From Dietzia sp032248695 (GTDB taxonomy: Bacteria > Actinomycetota > Actinomycetes > Mycobacteriales > Mycobacteriaceae): a stretch of 64,000 nt of DNA. The notes below the pieces were generated by a model. It was not told the origin of the DNA. It saw only the letters and a program-made list of their open reading frames with translations, and did not search any database. A program made the translations under genes and the position numbers. Of the stretch, positions 54,160 to 63,321 are shown in pieces (the stretch's first letter is position 1; every line of letters starts with the position of its first letter). The DNA lies in contig NZ_JAVHXC010000001.1 of assembly GCF_032248695.1 (NCBI RefSeq), positions 558,001-622,000 on the forward strand, written 5' to 3'.

Positions 54160-54165
54160 AGTATC
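54160..54165 (-). promoter_or_regulatory. Predicted -10 (GATACT on minus) of DUF4245 gene
   Basis: GATACT, 7 bases, then GTG at 54152. Confidence 0.45.
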
Positions 54166-54299
54166 CCACCCACCCGGGGCGACTCCGGCGCGTGGCCCCC
54201 GGCCTGATCGCGGAGGTGGAACAATGAGCGCCGACAACCCGCCGCGTCGCGCGTGACCCCGTCGCGCCCGCGCCCGCCTCCCGAGGAGCCAGACCACCT

Positions 54300-55310
54300 A
54301 TGTCAGACGCCAAGCGCCCCGATCGTAACCTCGCCATGGAGCTGGTCCGAGTGACCGAGGCCGCCGCCCTCGCCGCCGGGCGCTGGGTGGGCCGGGGCGA
54401 CAAGAACGGTGGCGACGGCGCCGCGGTCGACGCCATGCGCGAGCTCATCTCCACGGTGGACATGGACGGCACCGTGGTGATCGGCGAGGGCGAGAAGGAC
54501 GAGGCCCCGATGCTGTACAACGGCGAGAAGGTCGGCACGGGCGAGGGCCCGGCCGTGGACGTGGCCGTGGACCCGATCGACGGCACGCGCCTCATGGCCG
54601 AGGGCCGCCCCAACTCGATCGCCGTGATCGCGGTAGCCGAGCGCGGCGCCATGTTCGACCCGTCGGCGGTGTTCTACATGCGCAAGATCGCGGTCGGCCC
54701 GGACGCGGTGGGGCGGATCGACCTGTCCAAGTCCACCGAGTGGAACATCCGGTCGGTGGCCGAGGCCAAGAACATCGACGTCGGCGACATGACGGTGTGT
54801 GTGCTCGACCGGCCTCGTCACGCCGAGCTGATCGCCGAGATCCGCGCGGCCGGCGCCAAGGTGCGGCTCATCATGGACGGCGACGTCGCGGGTGGCGTGG
54901 CCGCGGCCTCCGAGGACAGCTCGGTGGACATGCTCATGGGTATCGGCGGCACGCCCGAGGGCATCATCACCGCGTGCGCCATGAAGTGCATGGGCGGCGA
55001 GATCCAGGGCCAGCTGTGGCCGCAGGACGACGCGGAGCGGCAGAAGGCCGTCGACGCCGGTCTGGACGTCGACGCGATCCTCGGCACCGACGACCTGGTC
55101 AAGGGCGACAACTGCTTCTTCGCCGCCACCGGCATCACCAACGGTGACATGGTCCGGGGCGTGAGCTACCGCGCCAACGGCGCCGTCACCCGGTCCCTCG
55201 TCATGCGGTCCAAGTCCGGGACGGTCCGGCACGTCGAGGGCCGCCACAAGATGGAGAAGCTCCGCGAGTTCTCGGCGGTCGACTACGGCCAGGGCGCCGA
55301 CGCCCGCTGA
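54300..55310 (+). CDS. glpX: Fructose-1,6-bisphosphatase class II
   Basis: A 336-residue GlpX-type FBPase, the only FBPase in Mycobacterium relatives and essential for gluconeogenesis. GAAVDAMRELISTVD and VVIGEGEKDEAPML hold metal-binding acids, and VAVDPIDGTRLMAEG is the phosphatase signature. VKGDNCFFAATGITNGD near the end is typical. GAGGAG precedes the ATG. Corresponds to Rv1099c. Confidence 0.96.
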   Translation: MSDAKRPDRNLAMELVRVTEAAALAAGRWVGRGDKNGGDGAAVDAMRELISTVDMDGTVVIGEGEKDEAPMLYNGEKVGTGEGPAVDVAVDPIDGTRLMAEGRPNSIAVIAVAERGAMFDPSAVFYMRKIAVGPDAVGRIDLSKSTEWNIRSVAEAKNIDVGDMTVCVLDRPRHAELIAEIRAAGAKVRLIMDGDVAGGVAAASEDSSVDMLMGIGGTPEGIITACAMKCMGGEIQGQLWPQDDAERQKAVDAGLDVDAILGTDDLVKGDNCFFAATGITNGDMVRGVSYRANGAVTRSLVMRSKSGTVRHVEGRHKMEKLREFSAVDYGQGADAR

Positions 55311-55368
55311 CGCCGCCCCGCCCCGCCGCGCCTGCGCCGTAGCTCCTGCACGGCGCGGCGGGCGCGCC

Positions 55369-55374
55369 TACTGT
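55369..55374 (+). promoter_or_regulatory. Predicted -10 (TACTGT) of fumC
   Basis: TACTGT, 6 bases, then ATG at 55381; fumC can be expressed independently of glpX. Confidence 0.55.
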
Positions 55375-55380
55375 GGCCGT

Positions 55381-56784
55381 ATGGCCGATCAGACTGAATT
55401 CCGTATCGAACACGACACGATGGGCGAGGTCCGGGTCCCTGTCGACGCCCTGTGGCGGGCACAGACCCAGCGTGCCGTCGAGAACTTCCCGGTCTCGGGC
55501 CGGGGGCTCGAGCGGGCACAGATCCGCGCGTTGGGTCTGCTCAAGTCCGCGTGCGCGACCGTCAACGGGCGGCTCGGGCTGCTCGACCGGGAGAAGGTGG
55601 ACGCGATCGTCGCGGCCGCCGGCCGGATCGCCGAGGGTGAGGTCGACGAGCACTTTCCCGTCGACGTGTTCCAGACGGGCTCGGGCACGAGCTCCAACAT
55701 GAACACCAACGAGGTCATCGCCTCGCTGTGTGCGGCCGAGGGTGTGACCGTCCACCCGAACGACGACGTCAACATGTCGCAGTCGTCCAATGACACGTTC
55801 CCCACCGCCACGCACGTGGCGGCGACGGAGGTCGTGATCGCCGACCTCGTGCCGGCGCTGAACGTGCTGGCGGAATCGTTCGAGGCGAAGGCGGAGCAGT
55901 GGCGCGACGTCGTCAAGCCCGGCCGCACCCACCTCATGGACGCCGTCCCCGTCACGCTGGGCCAGGAGTTCGGCGGCTACGCGCGCCAGATCCGCGCGGG
56001 CGTCGAGCGGGTCTGCGGCACCCTGCCCCGCGTGGGTGAGCTGCCGATCGGTGGCACCGCCGCGGGCACCGGGCTCAACGCGCCGGACGGGTTCGGCTCC
56101 GCCGTCGTGGAGGAACTGCGCTCCCTGACCGGCCTCGAGGAACTGCGCCTGTCCGCGGACCCGTTCGAGGCGCAGGCCGCGCGCGACGGGCTGGTCGAGC
56201 TCTCCGGCGCCCTGCGCACGGTCGCGGTCTCGCTGACCAAGATCGCCAATGACATCCGCTGGATGGGGTCCGGCCCCATGACCGGCCTGTCCGAGGTGCA
56301 CCTGCCGGATCTGCAGCCGGGGTCCTCGATCATGCCCGGCAAGGTCAACCCGGTCCTGTGCGAGACGATCGCGCAGGTCGCCGCGCAGGTCGTGGGCAAC
56401 GACGCCGCGATCGCCTGGGCCGGCGCGAGCGGCGCGTTCGAGCTGAACACCGCCATCCCGGTGATGGCGCGCAACGTTCTCGAGTCCGTCCGCATCCTGT
56501 CCACCTCGTCGGTGCTGTTCGCCGAGCGCTGCATCGACGGCATCGAGCCGGACGTCGACCGGATGCGCCGTCTGGCCGAGTCCTCCCCCTCGATCGTCAC
56601 GCCCCTGAACTCGGCGATCGGCTACGAGGAGGCCGCCCGGGTCGCCAAGCACGCCCTCGCCGAGGGGCTGACGATCCGCGAGGCCGTCATCGCCCTGGGG
56701 TTCGTGCCCGATCCGCTGACCGAGGAGGAGCTCGACCGGCGCCTCGACGTGCTCGGGATGACCGGCCTCGACCGCGAGCGCTGA
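55381..56784 (+). CDS. fumC: Fumarate hydratase class II
   Basis: A 467-residue class II (iron-free) fumarase. TGSGTSSNMNTNEVIA, NDDVNMSQSSNDTFPTATHV, KPGRTHLMDAVPVTLGQEF and the signature GSSIMPGKVNPV are intact. It performs the same reaction as the class I enzyme at 1999 but withstands oxygen. It follows glpX as in Rv1099c-Rv1098c. A strong hairpin follows the stop. Confidence 0.96.
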   Translation: MADQTEFRIEHDTMGEVRVPVDALWRAQTQRAVENFPVSGRGLERAQIRALGLLKSACATVNGRLGLLDREKVDAIVAAAGRIAEGEVDEHFPVDVFQTGSGTSSNMNTNEVIASLCAAEGVTVHPNDDVNMSQSSNDTFPTATHVAATEVVIADLVPALNVLAESFEAKAEQWRDVVKPGRTHLMDAVPVTLGQEFGGYARQIRAGVERVCGTLPRVGELPIGGTAAGTGLNAPDGFGSAVVEELRSLTGLEELRLSADPFEAQAARDGLVELSGALRTVAVSLTKIANDIRWMGSGPMTGLSEVHLPDLQPGSSIMPGKVNPVLCETIAQVAAQVVGNDAAIAWAGASGAFELNTAIPVMARNVLESVRILSTSSVLFAERCIDGIEPDVDRMRRLAESSPSIVTPLNSAIGYEEAARVAKHALAEGLTIREAVIALGFVPDPLTEEELDRRLDVLGMTGLDRER

Positions 56785-56808
56785 GCCCGCGCCACCGCAC
56801 ACGGGGAC

Positions 56809-56872
56809 AGGGGCAGGGCCCGGGCGACTCCACCCGGGCCCTGCCCCTTGGGCCCGCCCGGGCCCTGCCCCT
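56809..56872. terminator. Terminator between convergent fumC and phoH2, with duplicated right arm
   Basis: AGGGGCAGGGCCCGGG (56809-56824) pairs perfectly over 16 bases with CCCGGGCCCTGCCCCT (56833-56848), loop 8 bases. The right arm occurs again, identical, at 56857-56872, so two alternative hairpins are possible. It can act on both strands. Confidence 0.75.
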
Positions 56873-56881
56873 CGGGCCGCC

Positions 56882-58237
56882 TCAGGCGGCGTGGATGCGC
56901 CGCAACGCACCGGCCGAGGCGTCCGGCTGGAACTCCTCGAGCATGGTGGTGACGAGCTCGGCGATCGCCGAACGCTCGGAGCGACTCAGGGTGACGTGGG
57001 CGAACAGCGGGTGGCCCTTGAGCTTCTCCACCACCGCCTGGATCCCGTCGTGTCGGCCCACCCGGAGGTTGTCCCGCTGGGCCACGTCGTGGGTGAGGAC
57101 CACGCGGGACCCGGTTCCGAGCCGGGACAGCACGGTGAGCAGGACGTTGCGTTCGAGCGACTGCGCCTCGTCCACGATCACGAAGGAGTCGTGCAGGCTG
57201 CGGCCCCGGATGTGGGTCAGGGGCAGCACCTCGAGGATGTCTCGATCCATCACCTCGTCGATGACGTTCTCGCTGACGAGCCCTTCGAGGGTGTCGAACA
57301 CGGCCTGCGACCAGGGCGACATCTTCTCCGACTCGCTACCCGGTAGGTAGCCGAGTTCCTGCCCGCCGACCGCGTACAGGGGCCGGAAGACGACGATCTT
57401 CCGGTGGCGGCGACGCTCGAGGACCGATTCCAGTCCCGCGCACAGGGCGAGCGCCGACTTGCCGGTGCCGGCACGGCCGCCGAGGGAGACGATGCCGATC
57501 GACTCGTCGAGCAGGCAGTCGATCGCGATGCGCTGCTCGGCCGACCGGCCCCGCAGGCCGAACACCTCGACGTCGCCGCGGACGAGTCGCAGTCCCCCGT
57601 CCACCGTGGTCCGGGCGAGCGCCGACGAGGACTCGGTCTGAACCCGCACCCCGCAGTGGACGGGGGTATCGGAGTCGAGGCCGGCCGCCCGCGCGGCGAG
57701 CGGGGACACGCCGCCCGCGGAGAACAGGGTGTCGACGAGTTCCTGGGTCGCCGGCAGGTCGACGATGCCGCTGTAGCCGGTGAGGACGACGTCCTGGGCG
57801 TGGTACTCGTCGGCGGGCAGACCCACGGAGCCCGCCTTGACCCGCAGCGGGACGTCCTTGGAGACCAGGACGGTGTCGGCGCCCTCGGCCCGCAGGTTGA
57901 GGGCGCAGGCGAGGATCCGGGAGTCGTTCCCGGTGTCGCGGAACCCCGCGGGCAGGACCGACTGGTCGGTGTGGTTGAGCTCGACCCTCAGGGTGCCGCC
58001 CGTGTCGGTGACCGGCAGGTCGCCGTCGAGGCGGCCGTGACGCAGGCGGAGGTCCTCGAGCAGCCGCAGTGCCTCGCGGGCGAAGTAGCCCAGTTCGGGG
58101 TGGTGGCGCTTGGCCTCGAGCTCGCCGATCACCGCGATGGGCAGGACCACCCGGTGCTCACCGAAGCGGGTGACGGCCCACGGGTCGGACAGCAGAACCG
58201 AGGTGTCGAGGACGTAGGTACGGACGGTGTCGGTCAC
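56882..58237 (-). CDS. phoH2: PhoH2: PIN-domain RNase fused to PhoH ATPase
   Basis: A 451-residue protein with an N-terminal PIN domain (YVLDTSVLLSDPWAV with the first catalytic Asp, DSRILACALNL later) and a C-terminal PhoH ATPase: Walker A GGRAGTGKS at 253-261 and Walker B FVIVDEAQS at 352-360. Mycobacterial PhoH2 (Rv1095) unwinds and cuts RNA. The GTG at 58237 has CAGGAG upstream; the 35 further codons upstream lack domain content. A 280-base gap separates it from the thiolase gene; that gap holds the thiolase terminator and an A/T-richer patch near 58436-58456. Confidence 0.94.
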   Translation of the reverse strand: MTDTVRTYVLDTSVLLSDPWAVTRFGEHRVVLPIAVIGELEAKRHHPELGYFAREALRLLEDLRLRHGRLDGDLPVTDTGGTLRVELNHTDQSVLPAGFRDTGNDSRILACALNLRAEGADTVLVSKDVPLRVKAGSVGLPADEYHAQDVVLTGYSGIVDLPATQELVDTLFSAGGVSPLAARAAGLDSDTPVHCGVRVQTESSSALARTTVDGGLRLVRGDVEVFGLRGRSAEQRIAIDCLLDESIGIVSLGGRAGTGKSALALCAGLESVLERRRHRKIVVFRPLYAVGGQELGYLPGSESEKMSPWSQAVFDTLEGLVSENVIDEVMDRDILEVLPLTHIRGRSLHDSFVIVDEAQSLERNVLLTVLSRLGTGSRVVLTHDVAQRDNLRVGRHDGIQAVVEKLKGHPLFAHVTLSRSERSAIAELVTTMLEEFQPDASAGALRRIHAA

Positions 58238-58478
58238 GGCGTGCTCCTGGGCCGCGGCACCCGCGGTCGTGTCGGGATGGACCGGTCGGCCCAGGTCGTC
58301 CGGGGACGACAGGGCCGGGTGCCGGCCCCCTCCCGATCGCAACAGACGATCATCGGCTGGGACCTCCCGACGGTCGGCTTCCCCACCGACCGTTGGTGAC
58401 GACGCTACGCCGACTTCGCCTCCCCCGCGTGCCTGAATGACAATCCTGTAGTTAAGTCCGCGTGAACTGTGTGCGCAC

Positions 58479-58499
58479 CCCCGGCGCCCTCCGCCGGGG
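58479..58499 (-). terminator. Hairpin after thiolase operon
   Basis: CCCCGGCG and CGCCGGGG form a perfect 8-bp stem with a 5-base loop, 19 bases after the thiolase stop on the minus strand. Confidence 0.55.
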
Positions 58500-58517
58500 C
58501 GCGGCGCCGCCCGGCCG

Positions 58518-59765
58518 TCAGACCCGCTCGAACACGGCCGCCATGCCCTGCCCGCCGCCGAGGCACATCGTCTCCAGCGCCAGGCGGCCGTCCCTGCGGA
58601 CGAGTTCGCGGGCCATGGTGGTGAGGATCCGGGTGCCGGTCGCGCCCACGGGGTGCCCGAGGGAGATCCCGGAGCCGTGCACGTTGAGCCGAGCGCGATC
58701 CGCTGCGGTGAAGCCGTGGTCGGCCTCCCATTCCCGCAGGCAGGCCAGCACCTGCGCGGCGAACGCCTCGTTGAGCTCGATGAGGTCGAGGTCCGCCAGC
58801 CGGAGGTCGAGCTGGGAGAGCACCCGGGCCGTGGCCGGGACCGGGCCGATGCCCATGCGGGCGGGGTGCACGCCGGTCACGGCCCAGCCGAGGGGCCGCA
58901 CGAAGGCGCGCAGGCCCAGTTCGTCGGCGCGGCGCCTGGTGGTGACCACGCAGACCGACGCGCCGTCATTCTCTCCGGAGGCGTTGCCCGCCGTCACCGT
59001 CGCGTCGGGGTCGACGCGCGACCGGACGGGGCGCAGTGCGGCGAGGGAGTCCGTGGTGACGCCCCGCCGGGGGTGCTCGTCGGTGTCGACGACGACGAGG
59101 TCGTCCCTCCCCCGCGGGACCCGCACCGGCACGATCTCCTCGTCGAAGACCCCCGCGTCCTGCGCCGCGATCGCACGGCGTTGACTCTCTGCGGCCAGCT
59201 CGTCCTGCTCCTCCCGGGAGATGGCGTACTCGGCGCGGAGATTCTCGGCGGTCTCGAGCATCCCGCCGGGGACGGGGTAACCGCGGCCACCGGAGGTGAC
59301 GCGACCGCGGGCGATGCGGTCGATGAACTCGACCCGGTCGCCGCGGACGCCCTCCCGCAGGCCGAGCGCGTAGAACTCGCTGTTCGACATCGACTCGGCA
59401 CCGCCGGCGATCACCACGTCGCTGGCCCCGACGGCGACCTGCATCGCCGCGTTGAGTACGGCCTGGAGGCCCGACCCGCAGCGGCGGTCGATCTGGATCC
59501 CCGGCGTGCTGATGTCGAGGCCGGCGTCGAGCGCGGCGACCCGGCCGAGCGCGGGGGCCTCGCCGTTGGGGTAGCACTGCCCGAGGATCACGTCGTCCAC
59601 GTCGGCCGTGCCGAGTCCGGTGCGCTCGAGCAGGCCCGTGATCGCGGCCGCGGCCAGGTCGGCGGCCTGCAGTGGCGCGAGGGCGCCGTGCCTGCGCCCG
59701 ACCGCCGTGCGTACCGGCTCGCAGATCACGACGTCGGCCAGGGCCTCGGCCATCCGTGGGGTCAC
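58518..59765 (-). CDS. Acetyl-CoA C-acyltransferase (thiolase)
   Basis: A 415-residue thiolase. Cys of IDRRCGSGLQAV is the nucleophile, His is in NVHGSGISLGHPVGATG, and the second Cys is in ETMCLGGGQGMA. The N terminus reads VVICEPVRTAVGRRHGALA. It cleaves 3-oxoacyl-CoA or condenses acetyl-CoA. GGGAGG is 8 bases before GTG 59765. With MaoC and acyl-CoA dehydrogenase genes upstream it forms a beta-oxidation operon. Confidence 0.93.
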   Translation of the reverse strand: MTPRMAEALADVVICEPVRTAVGRRHGALAPLQAADLAAAAITGLLERTGLGTADVDDVILGQCYPNGEAPALGRVAALDAGLDISTPGIQIDRRCGSGLQAVLNAAMQVAVGASDVVIAGGAESMSNSEFYALGLREGVRGDRVEFIDRIARGRVTSGGRGYPVPGGMLETAENLRAEYAISREEQDELAAESQRRAIAAQDAGVFDEEIVPVRVPRGRDDLVVVDTDEHPRRGVTTDSLAALRPVRSRVDPDATVTAGNASGENDGASVCVVTTRRRADELGLRAFVRPLGWAVTGVHPARMGIGPVPATARVLSQLDLRLADLDLIELNEAFAAQVLACLREWEADHGFTAADRARLNVHGSGISLGHPVGATGTRILTTMARELVRRDGRLALETMCLGGGQGMAAVFERV

Positions 59766-59791
59766 CGCGCTGCCCTCCCGCCGGCGATCGG

Positions 59792-60244
59792 TCACTCGAC
59801 CATGAGGCGGATGGCCTCGGCGACCACCGCAGGCCGGTCGCCGCCCTCGATCTCGACCGTCACGAGGGAGGTGAGCTGGGCGCCCGAGGGCTTGAGGTCG
59901 AGTGAGGTCAGCTCGACGCCGGCCCGGATCCGGGAGCCCACCGGGACGGGCGCGGGGAACCGCACCTTGCCCAGCCCGTAGTTGATCATCATCGAGAACC
60001 CGCGGATGTCCATGACTTGGTTGCCCAGCACGGGCAGCAGCGACAGGGTGAGGTACCCGTGGGCGATGGTGGTGCCGTAGGGACCTTCCGCCGCCCGGGC
60101 GGGGTCGACGTGGATCCACTGGTGGTCCCCGGTCGCGTCGGCGAACGCGTCGACGCGCTCCTGCGTGATCTCCATCCAGTCGCTGTGACCCACGTGTTCG
60201 CCGATCGCCGCCGACACCTCGTCCAGTCCCTCGAACACCCTCAT
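59792..60244 (-). CDS. MaoC-like (R)-specific enoyl-CoA hydratase
   Basis: A 150-residue hotdog protein with the hydratase-2 motif: DAFADATGDHQWIHVDPARA with the catalytic Asp and His, then GTTIAHGYLTLSLLP. It hydrates enoyl-CoA in fatty acid breakdown. GAGGAGAGG precedes the ATG. It lies 26 bases before the thiolase gene and 13 bases after the dehydrogenase gene. Confidence 0.92.
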   Translation of the reverse strand: MRVFEGLDEVSAAIGEHVGHSDWMEITQERVDAFADATGDHQWIHVDPARAAEGPYGTTIAHGYLTLSLLPVLGNQVMDIRGFSMMINYGLGKVRFPAPVPVGSRIRAGVELTSLDLKPSGAQLTSLVTVEIEGGDRPAVVAEAIRLMVE

Positions 60245-60257
60245 GTCAGTCCTCTCC

Positions 60258-61412
60258 TCATCCCAGGCCGCCACGCGCCACCAACTGCGCGGCGATGACG
60301 TTGCGTTGGATCTCGTTGGTCCCCTCGCCGACGATCATCAGCGGCGCGTCCCGGAAGTACCGCTCCACGTCGAACTCGGTCGAGTAGCCGTACCCGCCGT
60401 GGATGCGGACCGCGTCCAGCGCGATCTGCATCGCCGTCTCTGAGGCGAACAGCTTGGCCATGCCCGCCTCCATGTCGCACCGCTCACCCGAGTCGTACCT
60501 CTCCGCCGCGAACAGGGTGAGCTGCCGGGCGGCCGTGAGGGTCGTGGCCATGTTCGCCAGATGGTGCCCGACGGCCTGGTGCTTCCAGATCGGCTGCCCG
60601 AACGACTCCCGCGACTGCGCGTAGGCCAGCGAGTCCTCGAGGGCCGCCGCCGCGACGCCCAGCGCTCGGCTGGCGACCTGGATACGTCCCGTCTCGAGGC
60701 CCTTCATCATCTGGGCGAACCCCCGGCCCGGCTCGCCGCCCAGCACGCGATCCACGCTGGTCCGGTAGCCGTCGAACGTCAGCTCGCACGTCTCGACCCC
60801 CTTGTAACCGAGCTTGGGCAGGTCGCGCGAGACCGTCAGCCCCGGGCCGTGTTCGACCAGAACGATCGACATCCCCCGGTGCGGCGGGGTCGCCTCCGGA
60901 TCGGTCTTGCACAGCAGCGCGATGAGACCCGACCGGCGGGCATTGGTGATGAACGTCTTGGCGCCGGTGATGACCAGCTCGTCACCGTCGGCGCGGGCGA
61001 CCGTCGACATGTTCTGCAGGTCCGAGCCGCCGCCCGGTTCGGTCAGCGCCATCGTCGCCCGCATCTCGCCGGTCGCGAGGCGGGGGAGGTACGCCCACTT
61101 CTGCTCCTCGGTCCCGAACCGCGACAGGAGCGTGGCCACCACCGTGTGCCCACCCATCGCCCCGGCCAGCGACATCCACCCGCGGGCCAGCTCCTCGGTG
61201 ACCCGGACGTAACAGGGCATGGAGACCGGCATCCCGCCGTACTCCTCCGGCACGGCGAGCCCGTAGATCCCGATCTGCTTCATCTGTTCGATCCAGCGCT
61301 CGGGATAGGCGTTCGTCTGCTCCACCTCGCGCACCGACGGCTTGACCTCACGGTCGATGAACTGCCGGACCGTGGCAACGAGGTAGGACTCTTCGTCGTT
61401 CAGTTCCGGCAC
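60258..61412 (-). CDS. Acyl-CoA dehydrogenase
   Basis: A 384-residue FAD enzyme. MALTEPGGGSDLQNMSTVAR and FITNARRSGLIALL contact FAD and substrate; the catalytic Glu is in LMIVGEGTNEIQRNVIA, at the canonical place. HGGYGYSTEFDVERYFRDA is intact. It makes the 2,3-double bond in beta-oxidation. GTG start at 61412 with GAGGTGTG upstream. Unlike the flavoprotein at 13059, this one has every catalytic residue. Confidence 0.95.
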   Translation of the reverse strand: MPELNDEESYLVATVRQFIDREVKPSVREVEQTNAYPERWIEQMKQIGIYGLAVPEEYGGMPVSMPCYVRVTEELARGWMSLAGAMGGHTVVATLLSRFGTEEQKWAYLPRLATGEMRATMALTEPGGGSDLQNMSTVARADGDELVITGAKTFITNARRSGLIALLCKTDPEATPPHRGMSIVLVEHGPGLTVSRDLPKLGYKGVETCELTFDGYRTSVDRVLGGEPGRGFAQMMKGLETGRIQVASRALGVAAAALEDSLAYAQSRESFGQPIWKHQAVGHHLANMATTLTAARQLTLFAAERYDSGERCDMEAGMAKLFASETAMQIALDAVRIHGGYGYSTEFDVERYFRDAPLMIVGEGTNEIQRNVIAAQLVARGGLG

Positions 61413-61512
61413 CTGTCACACCTCGTCGTCGTCACGTCACCGTGGTCACCACGCCACACGCCGTCCACCGTCACCCGCGGCGATCTCCCGCCATCTTCCC
61501 CACCCACGCCGC

Positions 61513-61518
61513 TATAGT
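61513..61518 (+). promoter_or_regulatory. Predicted -10 (TATAGT) of hotdog hydratase-GntR operon
   Basis: TATAGT, 8 bases, then ATG at 61527. The region between the divergent operons (61413-61526) is the likely site for the GntR regulator. Confidence 0.55.
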
Positions 61519-61526
61519 CAATAATC

Positions 61527-62519
61527 ATGCGCATCGATTCAGGGGGCGGTCCCTACTTCGACGATCTCGCGCGCGGCATGGTCTTCGACCGGGCGCCGAC
61601 GCTCACCCTCACCGACGGGATGGCCGCCGCCCACCAGGCCGCGCTCGGCGACCGCCTCCGCCTCCCCCTGGACCACCACCTGAGCGCGGCGGTCGCCGGC
61701 GCACCTGTCGCCCATCCCGGCCTGGTCACCGACGTCGCGATAGGCCAGTCGACCGTCGTGACGCAGCGCGTCAGGGCCAACCTGTTCTACCGCGGGCTGC
61801 GGTTCCACCGCCTCCCCCACCTCGGCGACACCCTCGCCACCCGCACCGAGGTGGTCGCCCTCAAGCGCAACACCCCGCGACCGGGCCGCCCGAGCACCGG
61901 GCTGGCCGCCCTGCGGATGACCACCACCGACCAGCGCGGCCGGACCGTCCTGGACTTCCACCGTTGCGCCATGCTCCCCCTGTCCCCCGACGCCGACCCC
62001 GAGCGCGTCGACCACGCCGACGACCTGTCGACGATCGGCACCGCCGACCCCGGCCCGTGGACCGCGCCCGAGGGATGGGACGTGGCGGCCTACCGCGACG
62101 CGGTGCCCGGCGCGGACGACCCGCTCCCCGCGCCCGGAACCGTCCTGCGATCGGGCGCGGACGTCGTCACCGGCGCCCCCGGGCTCGCCCGGCTCACGCT
62201 CAACATCGCCGAGACGCACCACGACGAGCGCGTGGCCGGCGGGCGACGGCTCGTCTACGGCGGGCACACCATCGGCCTCGCGCTCGCCCAGGCCACGCGC
62301 GTCCTTCCGTCGATGCTGACGGTGCTCGGCTGGCGGTCCTGCGAGCACACCGGTCCCGTGCGCGAGGGCGACACCCTGTCCAGCGAGCTGGAGGTGGGGG
62401 TCGCCGTACCGCTCGCCGGCGGCGGCACCGCGCTCGATCTGCGCTCGCGCGTGCGCGCCCACCGTCCCGACGGCGACGTGGACGTCCTCGACTGGGCCTG
62501 CACGGTCCTCATGCCGTGA
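61527..62519 (+). CDS. MaoC-like double-hotdog acyl dehydratase
   Basis: A 330-residue protein with two hotdog halves. The first starts GGGPYFDDLARGMVFDRAP and includes VAHPGLVTDVAIGQSTV and NLFYRGLRFHRLPHLGDTL. The second has ARLTLNIAETHHDERVAGG and RLVYGGHTIGLALAQATRVL. Similar to mesaconyl-CoA hydratase and other large MaoC proteins. Divergent from the acyl-CoA dehydrogenase operon; substrate unknown, perhaps a branched or dicarboxylic enoyl-CoA. Confidence 0.8.
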   Translation: MRIDSGGGPYFDDLARGMVFDRAPTLTLTDGMAAAHQAALGDRLRLPLDHHLSAAVAGAPVAHPGLVTDVAIGQSTVVTQRVRANLFYRGLRFHRLPHLGDTLATRTEVVALKRNTPRPGRPSTGLAALRMTTTDQRGRTVLDFHRCAMLPLSPDADPERVDHADDLSTIGTADPGPWTAPEGWDVAAYRDAVPGADDPLPAPGTVLRSGADVVTGAPGLARLTLNIAETHHDERVAGGRRLVYGGHTIGLALAQATRVLPSMLTVLGWRSCEHTGPVREGDTLSSELEVGVAVPLAGGGTALDLRSRVRAHRPDGDVDVLDWACTVLMP

Positions 62520-62538
62520 GTGCAGGATGATGGTGCAC

Positions 62539-63306
62539 ATGAATACGACAGGCGATGCGCAGCGCGGGCCCGGAGGGGTCTCGCGTCCGCAGAAGACCGC
62601 GCTGCTGGTCGCGAAGCGGATCATCGAGGACATCGCCCGACGCGGAAACACCGTCGGCGACCGGCTGCCGCCCGAGCACCTCATGCTGGAGGAGTACGGC
62701 GTCGGCCGAGGCACGCTCCGGGAGTCCCTGCGGTACCTCGAACTCCAGGGGGCGATCACCCTCAAGCCCGGACCGGGCGGCGGCCCGATCGTCCAACAGC
62801 CCGACGGCGGCACGCTCGCCGCCGCCCTGAGCCTGCTCATGCAGTTCGAAAACGCCCCGTTCTCCACGATCATGGAGGCGCGGGCGGCGATGGAGCCGTC
62901 GATCGCGCGACTGGCCGCCGCGCGGATGAGCCGCGAGGCGCTGGAGGAACTCCGCCTCAATGTCGAGGCCACACGTGAGGGGGCGGTCGACGGCGACTCC
63001 TTCACCGACGATTCCGAGCGGTTCCACGCCCTCATCGCGTGGGGTTCCGGCAACGTCCTGTTCGGCTATCTCTTCGACGCGCTGCTGGGGATCCTGGCGG
63101 GGGCGTCGATGGGAGTGGCCTACCCGAAGCGACAGCGCGACCACACGTGCGACATCCACGAGGACATCTACCGGGCGATCGCCGACCGCGACGCCGTGGC
63201 GGCCCACGACCTCATGGCACAGCACATCACCGACCATCACGTCTACCTGCAGAAGAAGTTCAGGGCGGCGTTGGAGCAGCCGATCCGCTGGGACCTCGCC
63301 TGGTGA
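62539..63306 (+). CDS. FadR/GntR-family transcriptional regulator
   Basis: A 255-residue regulator. The N-terminal winged helix has VAKRIIEDIARRGNTVGDRL, PEHLMLEEYGVGRGTLRESL and RYLELQGAITLKPGPGGGP. The C-terminal FCD domain has AAMEPSIARLAAARMS and the His-rich end MAQHITDHHVYL, which binds metal in relatives. It likely controls the surrounding beta-oxidation genes in response to an acyl-CoA. ATG 62539 fits AGGA best; in-frame starts exist at 62527, 62530 and 62533. Confidence 0.88.
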   Translation: MNTTGDAQRGPGGVSRPQKTALLVAKRIIEDIARRGNTVGDRLPPEHLMLEEYGVGRGTLRESLRYLELQGAITLKPGPGGGPIVQQPDGGTLAAALSLLMQFENAPFSTIMEARAAMEPSIARLAAARMSREALEELRLNVEATREGAVDGDSFTDDSERFHALIAWGSGNVLFGYLFDALLGILAGASMGVAYPKRQRDHTCDIHEDIYRAIADRDAVAAHDLMAQHITDHHVYLQKKFRAALEQPIRWDLAW

Positions 63307-63321
63307 CGAGCGCGGACGGTC

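Noticed and set aside
61539..63053. 504-codon minus-strand frame across the hydratase and GntR genes
   Set aside because: Antisense to two genes with convincing domains.
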